Source: Mangrovibacter phragmitis
Lineage (GTDB): Bacteria; Pseudomonadota; Gammaproteobacteria; Enterobacterales; Enterobacteriaceae
Assembly (NCBI RefSeq): GCF_001655675.1
Contig: NZ_LYRP01000001.1
Coordinates: forward strand, 124,001-188,000
DNA length: 64,000 nucleotides
Reading direction: 5' to 3'
The notes below the pieces were generated by a model that did no database searches, had not been told where the DNA came from, and saw only the letters and a list, made by a program, of their open reading frames with translations. Shown here piece by piece: positions 1-7,642 of this stretch (position 1 is its first letter; each line of letters begins with the position of its first letter). The position numbers were made by a program, and so were the translations under genes.

Positions 1-811
1 TACGGTAATTACCCGGTAGTTTATCTGCACCAAGTTTTGGCTGCCAGCCCAGTTCTACCGGTACAAGGTTGCCCTCTGTTGGGCTGAACTCAAAGCGGAA
101 ACCATCACCTTTGTCATAGTTATACGGATTCTGGTTATAGAAACCGACCTGCATAAAGATTTCCGGGGTAAAGTTGAGGCGAACGCGGGCACCCCATTGT
201 GACACTGGCCAGTTATACCAGTGGTCACCACGCCAGTTCCCCGCCTGGCCACTCCCAAATGCCAGGTTCTGGAATTTACTGTCGAAGTTGTCGAAATCTT
301 CCCCAACAGTCAGCCGCCCTGCTTTAACATCCAGGGTATGGTCAAAAAAGCCTTTACGTAGCCAGAACTGGGTTAAGCGCCATGTCTGGCCCCGGCCATA
401 CACTTCCTGTACCGAAGATAGTGTCCCGGTACGCGGGTCGCCAACTTCATTTGACAGGTTCTGCCCGTCACGGTTGGTTATGGTTAACTGGAATTCAGTG
501 TCGTTCCAGTTGAGGAGTTTTTGCAGATCCAGGTTAACCCCGAACGCCCACTGGTCACTGTAACGTGCGGTGGTCGATGTGTTATAACCGCCTGCCAGGT
601 TAGATGCACTTTCCATGGTGTAGCCAACATTGAAGTTGACACCATCCTGTTGGAGGTCTGTACGCAACCCGTTCCAGTCACCGAACATCCACGGGGAATC
701 GACACTGAATGCATCGGCTGCCTGGGCAACTAAAGGTTGTGCAGATAAGAGGAAAATGCCTGGTATAACTACTTTTAAAGAGTGATATGCCACTTTATTG
801 AATTTTTTCAT
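1..811 (-). CDS. OprB-family carbohydrate porin, 3' end cut by window edge
   Basis: This reading frame opens at an ATG at 811 and runs without a stop to the left edge, so only the first 270 or so residues are present. The N-terminus is a Sec signal peptide (MKKFN, then a hydrophobic stretch, ending near AQAADAF). The mature part has the aromatic, beta-rich character of outer-membrane porins, including WMFGDWNGLRTDL near residue 41 and a LKAGR-like VKAGRLTVGEDFD segment, both typical of OprB-type carbohydrate-selective porins. These form sugar-permeable trimers in the outer membrane. The substrate cannot be read from sequence. The DeoR-type regulator immediately upstream on the same strand fits a sugar-utilisation context. 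The ribosome site is weak (AAGAATAAATACC before the ATG). The family call is from motif recognition, not alignment. Confidence 0.8.
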   Translation of the reverse strand, partial: MKKFNKVAYHSLKVVIPGIFLLSAQPLVAQAADAFSVDSPWMFGDWNGLRTDLQQDGVNFNVGYTMESASNLAGGYNTSTTARYSDQWAFGVNLDLQKLLNWNDTEFQLTITNRDGQNLSNEVGDPRTGTLSSVQEVYGRGQTWRLTQFWLRKGFFDHTLDVKAGRLTVGEDFDNFDSKFQNLAFGSGQAGNWRGDHWYNWPVSQWGARVRLNFTPEIFMQVGFYNQNPYNYDKGDGFRFEFSPTEGNLVPVELGWQPKLGADKLPGNYR

Positions 812-1181
812 GGTATTTATTCTTGTTAAAATCACTAAAAGGAGAATTGAGTGTAAGTAGTAAGCAGGCTAATTATTTATTATTTTGTGCCGTGAAATAT
901 ATCTGTATTCAGAAAAATGATCTGCGCCACAAAATAAGAAACTGAGGTGAGACTTTTCGTAAAACTTGCATATTTCATGCTTATAGCCGGGCACCAGGCT
1001 ATTTGGTAAGGTAAAAAATGACATCACACTAAGGTCGGTATTAATTATTGGTGCAACATTTGCCCGGGAGGAAACGGTTTAATGCGTAGTTCCCGACAAG
1101 AGGCTGACTCCCGGATAACAATTTTGCCAGCCGGGGTAATAACAGAGGAAACAGAACAATAGTACAGCTTTTCAGGCTACA
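812..1181. other. intergenic region, AT-rich, no gene seen
   Basis: No credible reading frame. This is the presumed promoter region of the leftward porin gene. A CRP-like half-conserved site lies at 913-934. Confidence 0.5.
913..934 (-). promoter_or_regulatory. possible CRP site upstream of porin
   Basis: On the minus strand the site reads TTGTGG-CGCAGA-TCATT, against the CRP pattern TGTGA-N6-TCACA. One half matches well and the other poorly. It lies about 100 bases upstream of a carbohydrate porin start, where catabolite control would be expected. The assignment is inference from spacing and context. Confidence 0.3.
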
Positions 1182-1958
1182 TCAGGCGGCTATCACCTCT
1201 TCACAGCAAGCCTGGAGTGCGGCCCAGTCATCACGCGAAGACGCCGCTTCATCAGAAATAATCATATCGATATCGGCGATACGGGCATAAACCATTCGGC
1301 TGGTAACACCTATTTTACTGTGGTCGGCCAGAATGATGCGTTTATTCGCATTGCCTATCATTGCTTCGGCAATTGCAGCTTCGTGGTGGGTGAAACTACT
1401 GGCACCTGATTGACTGGAAATGCCAACGGGCGACAGCAATGCCACATCAGCCCGGAAGCGCTGGAGTTCACGAATGGTCATTACACCGCAGGTTGCCTGG
1501 GTGACCGGGCCCATCTCCCCGCCCAGTAAAATGACTTCATGGCTGAGTGACCGGGCATATTCAGATTCTGTCAGCCGGGAAGCCACGCTGAGGCTGTTGG
1601 TAATAATCGTCATGCCTGGCATGGAAACCAGTTCATCGGCCACAACAGATGTGGTGCTCCCGGCATCAATAAAGATTGTCTGGCCCGCGCGAAGTTGCTG
1701 TACCGCAGTGCGCGCAATCGCCTGTTTCTCTTTACCGCGAACGGTTGCCCGTACAGACAATGGTGGCTCAGGTTCTGCCCCCAGCGCGACAACGCCGCCG
1801 TGTACGCGGCGCAACTCACCTAAGTTTTCCAGCTTAACAATATCGCGCCGCACGGTTTCCCGGGAGACATTCAGGTGCTGAATCAGTTGCTCTGTGGAAA
1901 TACGATTAAGTGTCGAGAGTAAGGCCCGGATACGGTGTAAGCGAGTTTCTTCTAACAT
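1182..1958 (-). CDS. DeoR/GlpR-family transcriptional regulator
   Basis: The 258-residue protein starts at the ATG at 1958, chosen because AAGGA sits at normal spacing before it; an upstream ATG at 1994 lacks such a site. The N-terminal DeoR winged helix is clear: RLHRIRALLSTLNRISTEQL, then the recognition helix VSRETVRRDIVKLE and RRVHGGVV. The C-terminal sugar-phosphate-binding domain has the family signatures FIDAGSTTSVVADEL and ADHSKIG. DeoR proteins usually repress sugar or polyol catabolism genes and respond to phosphorylated sugars. Its effector is unknown here. The porin downstream on the same strand and the aminotransferase divergent to it are the candidate targets. Confidence 0.88.
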   Translation of the reverse strand: MLEETRLHRIRALLSTLNRISTEQLIQHLNVSRETVRRDIVKLENLGELRRVHGGVVALGAEPEPPLSVRATVRGKEKQAIARTAVQQLRAGQTIFIDAGSTTSVVADELVSMPGMTIITNSLSVASRLTESEYARSLSHEVILLGGEMGPVTQATCGVMTIRELQRFRADVALLSPVGISSQSGASSFTHHEAAIAEAMIGNANKRIILADHSKIGVTSRMVYARIADIDMIISDEAASSRDDWAALQACCEEVIAA

Positions 1959-2436
1959 ATTATTCCTTAATAATTTCCGGCATGAGGTAGACAACCTTAT
2001 AGACCGGGAAACCAGGCCAACAAACTGAGCACCTGGTCTGTTCGTGCCATTATGTGCAAATAACAGGGAATAAGGGTAATTTTTCAGTCAAAAATAAACC
2101 ACATAAAAACATATGGATAGATTCATCTTTAACATCGTGCCTGCGGTAATCTGAGGATAATACTCTCTGACATTGTATTTTCTCAGCCCGGTGTGCACAT
2201 TTGTGTAGTTTATCGCACCAGCCTGCCTGCCATCATCGTATTTAGCAATATGGGTAATTAAACCATCAGGGTTAATTTCACTGGAATATTAACTGCCTGG
2301 GCCCGGAGCGAAACAGCCGGATGGCCTGAGAACATGGTTTGTCGCCTGGCCTATGCTGAATAGTGCATTTTGCATTAGAGCTGATTAAAGTAAAAATATT
2401 TAATTATCATTAAGTTACATTCAATAAGGATTTTGT
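1959..2436. other. divergent intergenic region, no gene seen
   Basis: This region of about 480 bases separates the DeoR regulator (leftward) from the aminotransferase (rightward). It is AT-rich near both ends and should hold the two promoters. I could not identify a confident operator, repeat or RNA here. Confidence 0.5.
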
Positions 2437-2625
2437 ATGGATTCTTTTGCTGTGCCTTTGTGTGCTTTTGTGTATTTTATTGTAAAAGGCACGGTAAGGT
2501 TGACGGCCAACAACACAGACATGATAAATGAGAGGCTTTCATGGCAACGCGCTCCACCATTATGGATACCAACAGCTTTCGCGCAGAACATGCGGCAGCG
2601 CTGGATGAACAAACACGTACGTTAA
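2437..2625 (+). CDS. possible small leader ORF ahead of the aminotransferase
   Basis: This 62-codon frame has an unusually good ribosome site (AAGGA six bases before the ATG) and begins with a hydrophobic stretch (FAVPLCAFVYFIVKG). It overlaps the start of the aminotransferase gene by 85 bases in another frame, so its downstream half is probably only a shadow of that gene. It resembles no family I recognise. It could be a short translated leader affecting aminotransferase expression, or chance. Confidence is low. Confidence 0.22.
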   Translation: MDSFAVPLCAFVYFIVKGTVRLTANNTDMINERLSWQRAPPLWIPTAFAQNMRQRWMNKHVR

Positions 2626-3878
2626 CCGAGAAACGCGCGCGTTTACTGGGCGATTCTTATCGCCTGTTCTATCGTAACCCAGTGCATCTGGTGCGTGGTG
2701 AGCAGCAATATTTGTGGGACGCGCAGGGTAACAAATACCTTGATGTCTATAACAACGTAGCCAGTATTGGCCATTGCCACCCTGCTGTGATTGAAGCGGT
2801 ACAACAGCAGATGAGCCAGCTCAATACCCACACCCGCTACCTGCATGAACGTATTCTGGATTACACCGAATCATTGTTGAAGTACGTTCCAGGTGAAGTC
2901 AGCAAAGCGATGTACATGTGCACCGGTTCAGAAGCCAATGACCTGGCCATTCGTGTTGCCCGTGCCTGGAGCGGCGGTACCGGGATTATTGTTACCCGGG
3001 AAGCCTACCATGGTACCAGTGAACTGACTTCTGGTGCCTCACCTGCACTGGGTAGCGGCCAGCCACTGGCGGCTACAACGCGCCTGGTGCCTGCTCCTGA
3101 CCGCTACCGTGTGGATACTCCGGATATTGGTACCTGGTTTGCCGCGCAAATTCAGGAACAAATTGATGATATGTCCGCACATGGTATCAAATTCGCCGGT
3201 TTGCTGGTTGACTCAATTTTCTCATCAGACGGTGTTTTGCCGGGTCCTGCCGGTTACCTGAAGCCAGCACTGGATGTGGTGCACCGGAACGGCGGGATCT
3301 TTATTGCTGACGAAGTGCAGCCAGGCTTTGCCCGCACTGGCGAGAGCTTCTGGGGTTTTGCCCGCCATAATATTGTGCCGGACGTTATCACTATGGGCAA
3401 ACCTATGGGCAACGGCATCCCGGTTTCAGCAATGCTGGCAAAGCCTGAAGTGCTGGCGGCCTTTAGCGACACTATCCCCTATTTCAACACATTCGGTGGT
3501 AACCCGGTGTCTGTTGCCGCAGCTCAGGCCGTATTGAAAGTGATTGAAGATGAAAAACTGCAACAGCACAGCCTTACCGTGGGCACTCAGTTGCAAAAAG
3601 AGCTGGCTGCACTGGCGGCTCAGCATGATTGTGTGGGTGATGTTCGTGGTGCCGGTTTGTTCATCGGTTTCGAACTGGTTACGGACAAAGCCAGTAAAAA
3701 CCCCGACAAACAGCGAGCGCTGGATGTGATTGAACGCTTGCGCGAAGACCATGTTCTGACTTCAGTTGCCGGGCCACATGGTAACGTCCTGAAGTTACGC
3801 CCAACGCTGGCTTTCCAGGCTCATGATATTGACTGGCTGGTTGGTTCACTGGATAAAGCGCTGCGCGCTGGCCGTTAA
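2541..3878 (+). CDS. class III PLP-dependent aminotransferase
   Basis: The 445-residue protein is a fold-type I, class III (ornithine/4-aminobutyrate-like) transaminase. Seen in sequence: the N-terminal DAQGNKYLDVYNNVASIGHCHP motif region, the cofactor phosphate loop TGSEANDLAIRVAR, IADEVQPGFARTG with the Asp that contacts the pyridine nitrogen, and the Schiff-base lysine K287 in ITMGKPMGNG. FNTFGGNPVS near the C-terminus is also typical. Length is normal for the family. The start has a GAGAGG ribosome site; an in-frame ATG at 2562 is an alternative. Class III enzymes of this kind act on omega-amino acids, polyamines or alanine-glyoxylate type substrates, and the substrate cannot be assigned from sequence. 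A terminator follows. Confidence 0.9.
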   Translation: MATRSTIMDTNSFRAEHAAALDEQTRTLTEKRARLLGDSYRLFYRNPVHLVRGEQQYLWDAQGNKYLDVYNNVASIGHCHPAVIEAVQQQMSQLNTHTRYLHERILDYTESLLKYVPGEVSKAMYMCTGSEANDLAIRVARAWSGGTGIIVTREAYHGTSELTSGASPALGSGQPLAATTRLVPAPDRYRVDTPDIGTWFAAQIQEQIDDMSAHGIKFAGLLVDSIFSSDGVLPGPAGYLKPALDVVHRNGGIFIADEVQPGFARTGESFWGFARHNIVPDVITMGKPMGNGIPVSAMLAKPEVLAAFSDTIPYFNTFGGNPVSVAAAQAVLKVIEDEKLQQHSLTVGTQLQKELAALAAQHDCVGDVRGAGLFIGFELVTDKASKNPDKQRALDVIERLREDHVLTSVAGPHGNVLKLRPTLAFQAHDIDWLVGSLDKALRAGR

Positions 3879-3903
3879 TTCAGTTTTTCACTGATTTTCC
3901 GAC

Positions 3904-3934
3904 AAAAAATCCGCCTCGTACTGGCGGATTTTTT
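3904..3934. terminator. bidirectional intrinsic terminator
   Basis: A 12-bp perfect stem (AAAAAATCCGCC pairing with GGCGGATTTTTT, loop of seven) lies between two convergent genes. The A-tract and T-tract let it act in both directions. Confidence 0.9.
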
Positions 3935-3964
3935 GCTATACAGTTTTCCACCTGCTTTGAGTTG

Positions 3965-5137
3965 CTATGCTGCGGGAATATAACCTGCATTAAGGGCTGC
4001 ATAGACGGCATCACGCACTTCGAGGGTCAGTAACCCACACATCCCTTCATAGGCTGTATTGGTCATCAACACCACTGTCAGATCGTTGTGCCGGTCAATA
4101 AACCAGTTGTGGCCGTAAACACCCCCCCAGGAGAGTGTCCCGGGGCTTTGTGGTGTTTTCGTTGCCTGTGGGTCGACTAACACAGCTCCACCGTAACCAA
4201 ATCCCCAACCGGGGCCTGCGCATTCGGCTTCCGGGCCACAATGTGCCTGATATATAGCACTTTGCAGGCTGGCTGGCAGCAGACCCGCACCAGTGCGCAA
4301 TGCTTCTAAAAAGCTCAGTATATCCGGCGCGCAGCCATACATACCCGCGCCACCGGATGGGTACGCCTGGCTGTCTGCTACCCGTGATGGTGAAAAACGC
4401 ACGCTGCCCCCAATCCCCTCAGGTAATGGAACCTTTTCATTTTCACCAATAATCACCGCCCCCTGTTCACTGTTGGCATAAGCGACGGCAATGTTATCCA
4501 GGCCCGCAGTCACAAAACCGGAGTGGCTCATACCCAGCGGCATAGCCACCAGCTCGGCTACCGCCTGCGGCAGTGATTTCCCGGTGGCTTTCTCGATAAC
4601 GGCGCCCATAACATCCATACCCAGGGAATAAGCCCAACTTTCTCCTGGCCGAAACAGTAAAGGAACGGAACTGAGGCGGCGCAAGTTTTCAGCCAGATCA
4701 AAATCAACATGGTCCAGCCCGTCAGAAATCCCCGCAGAGAGATAAGGCCCGTCGCTGTCCTGGTTAAAGCCATAACCCAGGCCGGAAGTGTGTGTGAGTA
4801 ACTGATGCAGCGTGATGCTTACAGCCTCGCCTTGCGGGCCAGTGGGAGTAAAGTCGGGCAACCACTGGGTAACCGGAGCATCAAGTTCCAGGATGCCTGC
4901 GGCAACCAGGCGTAGAGCAGCCAGTGTGACAATCGGTTTGGTCACTGAGGATAGCCGAAAGCCCGTGGTGGGTAACATGGGGCGCTGTTTTTCCCGGTCG
5001 GCAAAACCATGAGCACTGATATGACTTAGTTTCCCCTGGTGAGCAACGGCACACACAGCACCTACTACTCTGCCCTGCTCGATTGCCTGGTCAAAGATGC
5101 CTGTCAAGGATGCATTAAGTGCATCTTCTGCTTGCAT
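3965..5137 (-). CDS. serine beta-lactamase-fold hydrolase/esterase
   Basis: The 390-residue protein belongs to the class C beta-lactamase-related family (Pfam Beta-lactamase; EstB-like esterases, D-aminopeptidase relatives). The SxxK nucleophile is at S64-V-T-K67 within RLSSVTKPIVTLAALR, and the second motif is Tyr-Ser-Leu in WAYSLGMDVMGAV. A C-terminal GHNWFIDRHNDLTVVLMTN segment stands in for the KTG strand. No signal peptide is visible, so it is probably cytoplasmic, which argues for an esterase or peptidase rather than an antibiotic-resistance beta-lactamase. The ribosome site AGGAGA is strong. The gene converges on the aminotransferase across the shared terminator. Confidence 0.85.
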   Translation of the reverse strand: MQAEDALNASLTGIFDQAIEQGRVVGAVCAVAHQGKLSHISAHGFADREKQRPMLPTTGFRLSSVTKPIVTLAALRLVAAGILELDAPVTQWLPDFTPTGPQGEAVSITLHQLLTHTSGLGYGFNQDSDGPYLSAGISDGLDHVDFDLAENLRRLSSVPLLFRPGESWAYSLGMDVMGAVIEKATGKSLPQAVAELVAMPLGMSHSGFVTAGLDNIAVAYANSEQGAVIIGENEKVPLPEGIGGSVRFSPSRVADSQAYPSGGAGMYGCAPDILSFLEALRTGAGLLPASLQSAIYQAHCGPEAECAGPGWGFGYGGAVLVDPQATKTPQSPGTLSWGGVYGHNWFIDRHNDLTVVLMTNTAYEGMCGLLTLEVRDAVYAALNAGYIPAA

Positions 5138-5411
5138 GAACTTTCTCCTGTATTTGGTGAAACCGCAGGTGTCAGTCAGTTGCCTTCAGCCACCCAGGCT
5201 TTTCGGAAACATGGTTTAACCCTCTATTGATTACTATTAAAACAATTGATTTTAAGCAAGGTTTTTATCACTGAGGCATTAATTGCTTACATTATTCATT
5301 TGCCTGCCGGTAATTACACGGGTTTACCGGGCGAGTTTATCTGGTACAACAGTGACATATTGTGAGTGGTTTTATGTAGCCAGCTATGACTGATTTTCTC
5401 GGGAGAAAGAC

Positions 5412-6119
5412 ATGCAACTTAAAAATGCTGTTGTGTTTGTAACCGGAGCTAACCGTGGGTTGGGAGAAGTGTTTGCCAGAGAAGCTCTCGCGCGCGGCGC
5501 AAAGAAAGTTTGTGCCGCAGCGCGCAACCCGCAGGCTATTAACATCGCCGGTGTTACCGCTATTGAGCTGGACGTAACAGATACCGCAGCTATTACTCGT
5601 GCAGTAACTCAGGCGGGTGATGTCACGCTGTTAATTAATAACGCAGGGATTGCGCAAACCGGGAGTTTGCTTGATGCCAGTGCAGAACAGTACATTCGCC
5701 AGCAGATGGAGACAAACTTGTTTGGCCCGTTACGTTTAGCGCAGGCCTTTGCACCTGTGCTGGCTCAGGCAGGCGGCGGTGCCATTATCAACGTATTATC
5801 CGTAGCGTCCTGGATTAGTAGCGCCATGCTACCCACGTATTCGGTGAGCAAATCGGCCGCCTGGTCTTTAACCAATGGGTTGCGTCTGGCACTGGCTGAA
5901 CAAGGCACGCAGGTGCTGGGACTGCATGCAGGGTTTATTGACACCGGGATGACAAAAGATTTTGATGTGCCAAAAACCTCGCCACTGGATATTGTCACGG
6001 CAACCTATAACGCGCTGGAAGCAGGGCTGAGTGAAATACTGGGCGATGACATTACCCGTCAGGTGCACCAGGGGCTTTCTGCTGGCCAGCCTGTTTACCT
6101 TGCCCCTGTGGTGCGTTAA
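5412..6119 (+). CDS. short-chain dehydrogenase/reductase
   Basis: The 235-residue protein is a classical SDR with a Rossmann fold. Seen: the cofactor loop TGANRGLG, LDVTD, the NNAG strand motif, an active-site Ser in NVLSVASW, and the YSVSK catalytic Tyr/Lys motif. The Arg after the glycine loop and the AARN segment at the end of beta-2 suggest NADP(H) preference, which is inference. Ribosome site GGGAGA. It stands alone, convergent with the EAL/HDOD gene. The substrate is unknown. Confidence 0.88.
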   Translation: MQLKNAVVFVTGANRGLGEVFAREALARGAKKVCAAARNPQAINIAGVTAIELDVTDTAAITRAVTQAGDVTLLINNAGIAQTGSLLDASAEQYIRQQMETNLFGPLRLAQAFAPVLAQAGGGAIINVLSVASWISSAMLPTYSVSKSAAWSLTNGLRLALAEQGTQVLGLHAGFIDTGMTKDFDVPKTSPLDIVTATYNALEAGLSEILGDDITRQVHQGLSAGQPVYLAPVVR

Positions 6120-6171
6120 TCACGCTCAGTCAATTCTGCCAGTAAATGGCGTGCTTATGCACAGATGGTGG

Positions 6172-7389
6172 TTAATAGCTCTCATCTGCCCAGTGAGTGG
6201 AGCTTGTCATGATTTTTATGATTTGTGGGTCGTTAAGGCCCAGTTCTTTGCCCAAACGGTGCACTTCCAGCCACTGCATGGTTTCATAGTGGCGTGCCAG
6301 GTCGAGTATTTCGAACAACACGCCTTTGCTATCGACCAGAGCTGCATGAATACGGGGTGATAAGGTAATTTGTTCAAGCAGCACATGCAGCGGGTGATCC
6401 AGTATGGCGTCGAGCAATGAAAACAGGCCACACAGGAAGGCATCGCCCTCGAGGTAAGTCATATGCAGTTCTGTGGCAATCAGTTCACAAAACCGGCCAC
6501 GGATAACGCTGTTTTTATACAGTTCAACGGGTTTTTCATCATCAAGGCTGTACAGGCTCACCAGTGAGACAAAACGGCGCAATTCATGGTCGCCAATATA
6601 TAACGCGATATCGCGCAGCGACATGGTATTCACTTCCACCGGGAAACTGGTCTGGTAGCGAATATTCTTGATATAACGCATAAATTTGTAGGCAATAGAC
6701 ACATCGCGGTTGATTAAATTGCCCACCTTTTCGTAATCGATTCGTTGCTGGTTCACTTCACGCATCAGTTCAATTAACCAGGTAATATTCAGTGCCAGTT
6801 TCTTGTTGCGTAAAATTTCTGGCCGGCGGTAAAAATAGCCCTGGAAAAGTGAAAAACCTAATGACTTGAATGCCTGGAACTCTTCCTGGCTTTCTACTTT
6901 TTCCGCCAGTAATGTCATTTTTTCCAGTTTGTTACGGGAAATATACTGAGCAATGAGTTCCGCTGAATGTTTACGTATATCAAATTTCAGAATATCCACA
7001 TAAGGTATAAAGCGCACCCAGGCTTCTTCCATGGTGAAATCATCCAGCGCGACGGTAAAACCTTTATGGTGTAATTCCTTAATGGCATCAAATAAAGCAT
7101 CATCAGGTTGTGCGTCTTCCAGTACTTCAATGACCACACTTTCTGGCGGCAGGCTGAAAACCTGGCGGTCAATGATCATCTTGTGGGGAAAATTGATGAA
7201 TGAGACGCGGTTATCCGTAACACTTTGGAGTGGTGTGCCAAGAAACTGGTCTGAAATTACCTGACTGGTGGCATATTCCGAAGAAACATCAGGAAACGAA
7301 TTACTCAGGCCATTCCGGTACAACAACTCGTAAGCGACGGTGTGCATATCCTGATCAAAAATAGGTTGTCTGGCAATGAAAGAGTACAT
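6172..7389 (-). CDS. EAL-HDOD (YuxH-type) signalling protein
   Basis: The 405-residue protein has an N-terminal EAL-like domain (about 1-200) followed by an HDOD domain (about 205-390). The EAL signature is degenerate: the position reads YELLYRNG instead of EALLR, and the usual metal-binding set is not intact, though ALDDF and LLAEKVES survive. It is therefore more likely a c-di-GMP binder or scaffold than an active phosphodiesterase. HDOD domains are catalytically dead HD relatives used in regulation. The N-terminus (FIARQPIFDQDM) is typical of the family, so the start is secure. A sigma-28 type promoter 90 bases upstream suggests co-expression with flagella and chemotaxis. Confidence 0.85.
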   Translation of the reverse strand: MYSFIARQPIFDQDMHTVAYELLYRNGLSNSFPDVSSEYATSQVISDQFLGTPLQSVTDNRVSFINFPHKMIIDRQVFSLPPESVVIEVLEDAQPDDALFDAIKELHHKGFTVALDDFTMEEAWVRFIPYVDILKFDIRKHSAELIAQYISRNKLEKMTLLAEKVESQEEFQAFKSLGFSLFQGYFYRRPEILRNKKLALNITWLIELMREVNQQRIDYEKVGNLINRDVSIAYKFMRYIKNIRYQTSFPVEVNTMSLRDIALYIGDHELRRFVSLVSLYSLDDEKPVELYKNSVIRGRFCELIATELHMTYLEGDAFLCGLFSLLDAILDHPLHVLLEQITLSPRIHAALVDSKGVLFEILDLARHYETMQWLEVHRLGKELGLNDPQIIKIMTSSTHWADESY

Positions 7390-7479
7390 AACTGCTCCTG
7401 AATAGCGTGATATACCAGAACCGCCAATACATTGCGCCCTGCCTGCAGGCGTGTAAGCAAATAAACGTTTTCAACAGAT

Positions 7480-7506
7480 TTATCGACTGATACTGATTCT
7501 AGTTTA
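7480..7506 (-). promoter_or_regulatory. sigma-28 (FliA) promoter for the EAL-HDOD gene
   Basis: On the minus strand TAAACTAG, an 11-base spacer, then GTCGATAA match the enterobacterial FliA consensus TAAAGTTT-N11-GCCGATAA. The -10 element matches 7 of 8 and the -35 core TAAA is intact. It lies 91 bases upstream of the ATG. Supported by motif match only. Confidence 0.7.
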
Positions 7507-7617
7507 GATACCTGCTCAATAAGTGTGATGTATTTTGTGAGAAATCAAAATAATACCTGGGGAGTAGATAAGTGGTTTCAAAAGGATAATCATGCTCCTG
7601 ACCAGGCTTCCCTGCCC

Positions 7618-7642
7618 GTGAATTATAGCGGGTGAATTATAG
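7618..7642. repeat. two tandem copies of an 11-base unit at the nasA stop
   Basis: GTGAATTATAG occurs twice with a period of 14 bases; the second copy overlaps the nasA stop codon. No function is evident. It may be a small local duplication. Confidence 0.6.

Noticed and set aside
3965-5137. Antibiotic-resistance beta-lactamase
   Set aside because: It has S-x-x-K but no signal peptide and no KTG motif; it fits cytoplasmic esterase relatives better.
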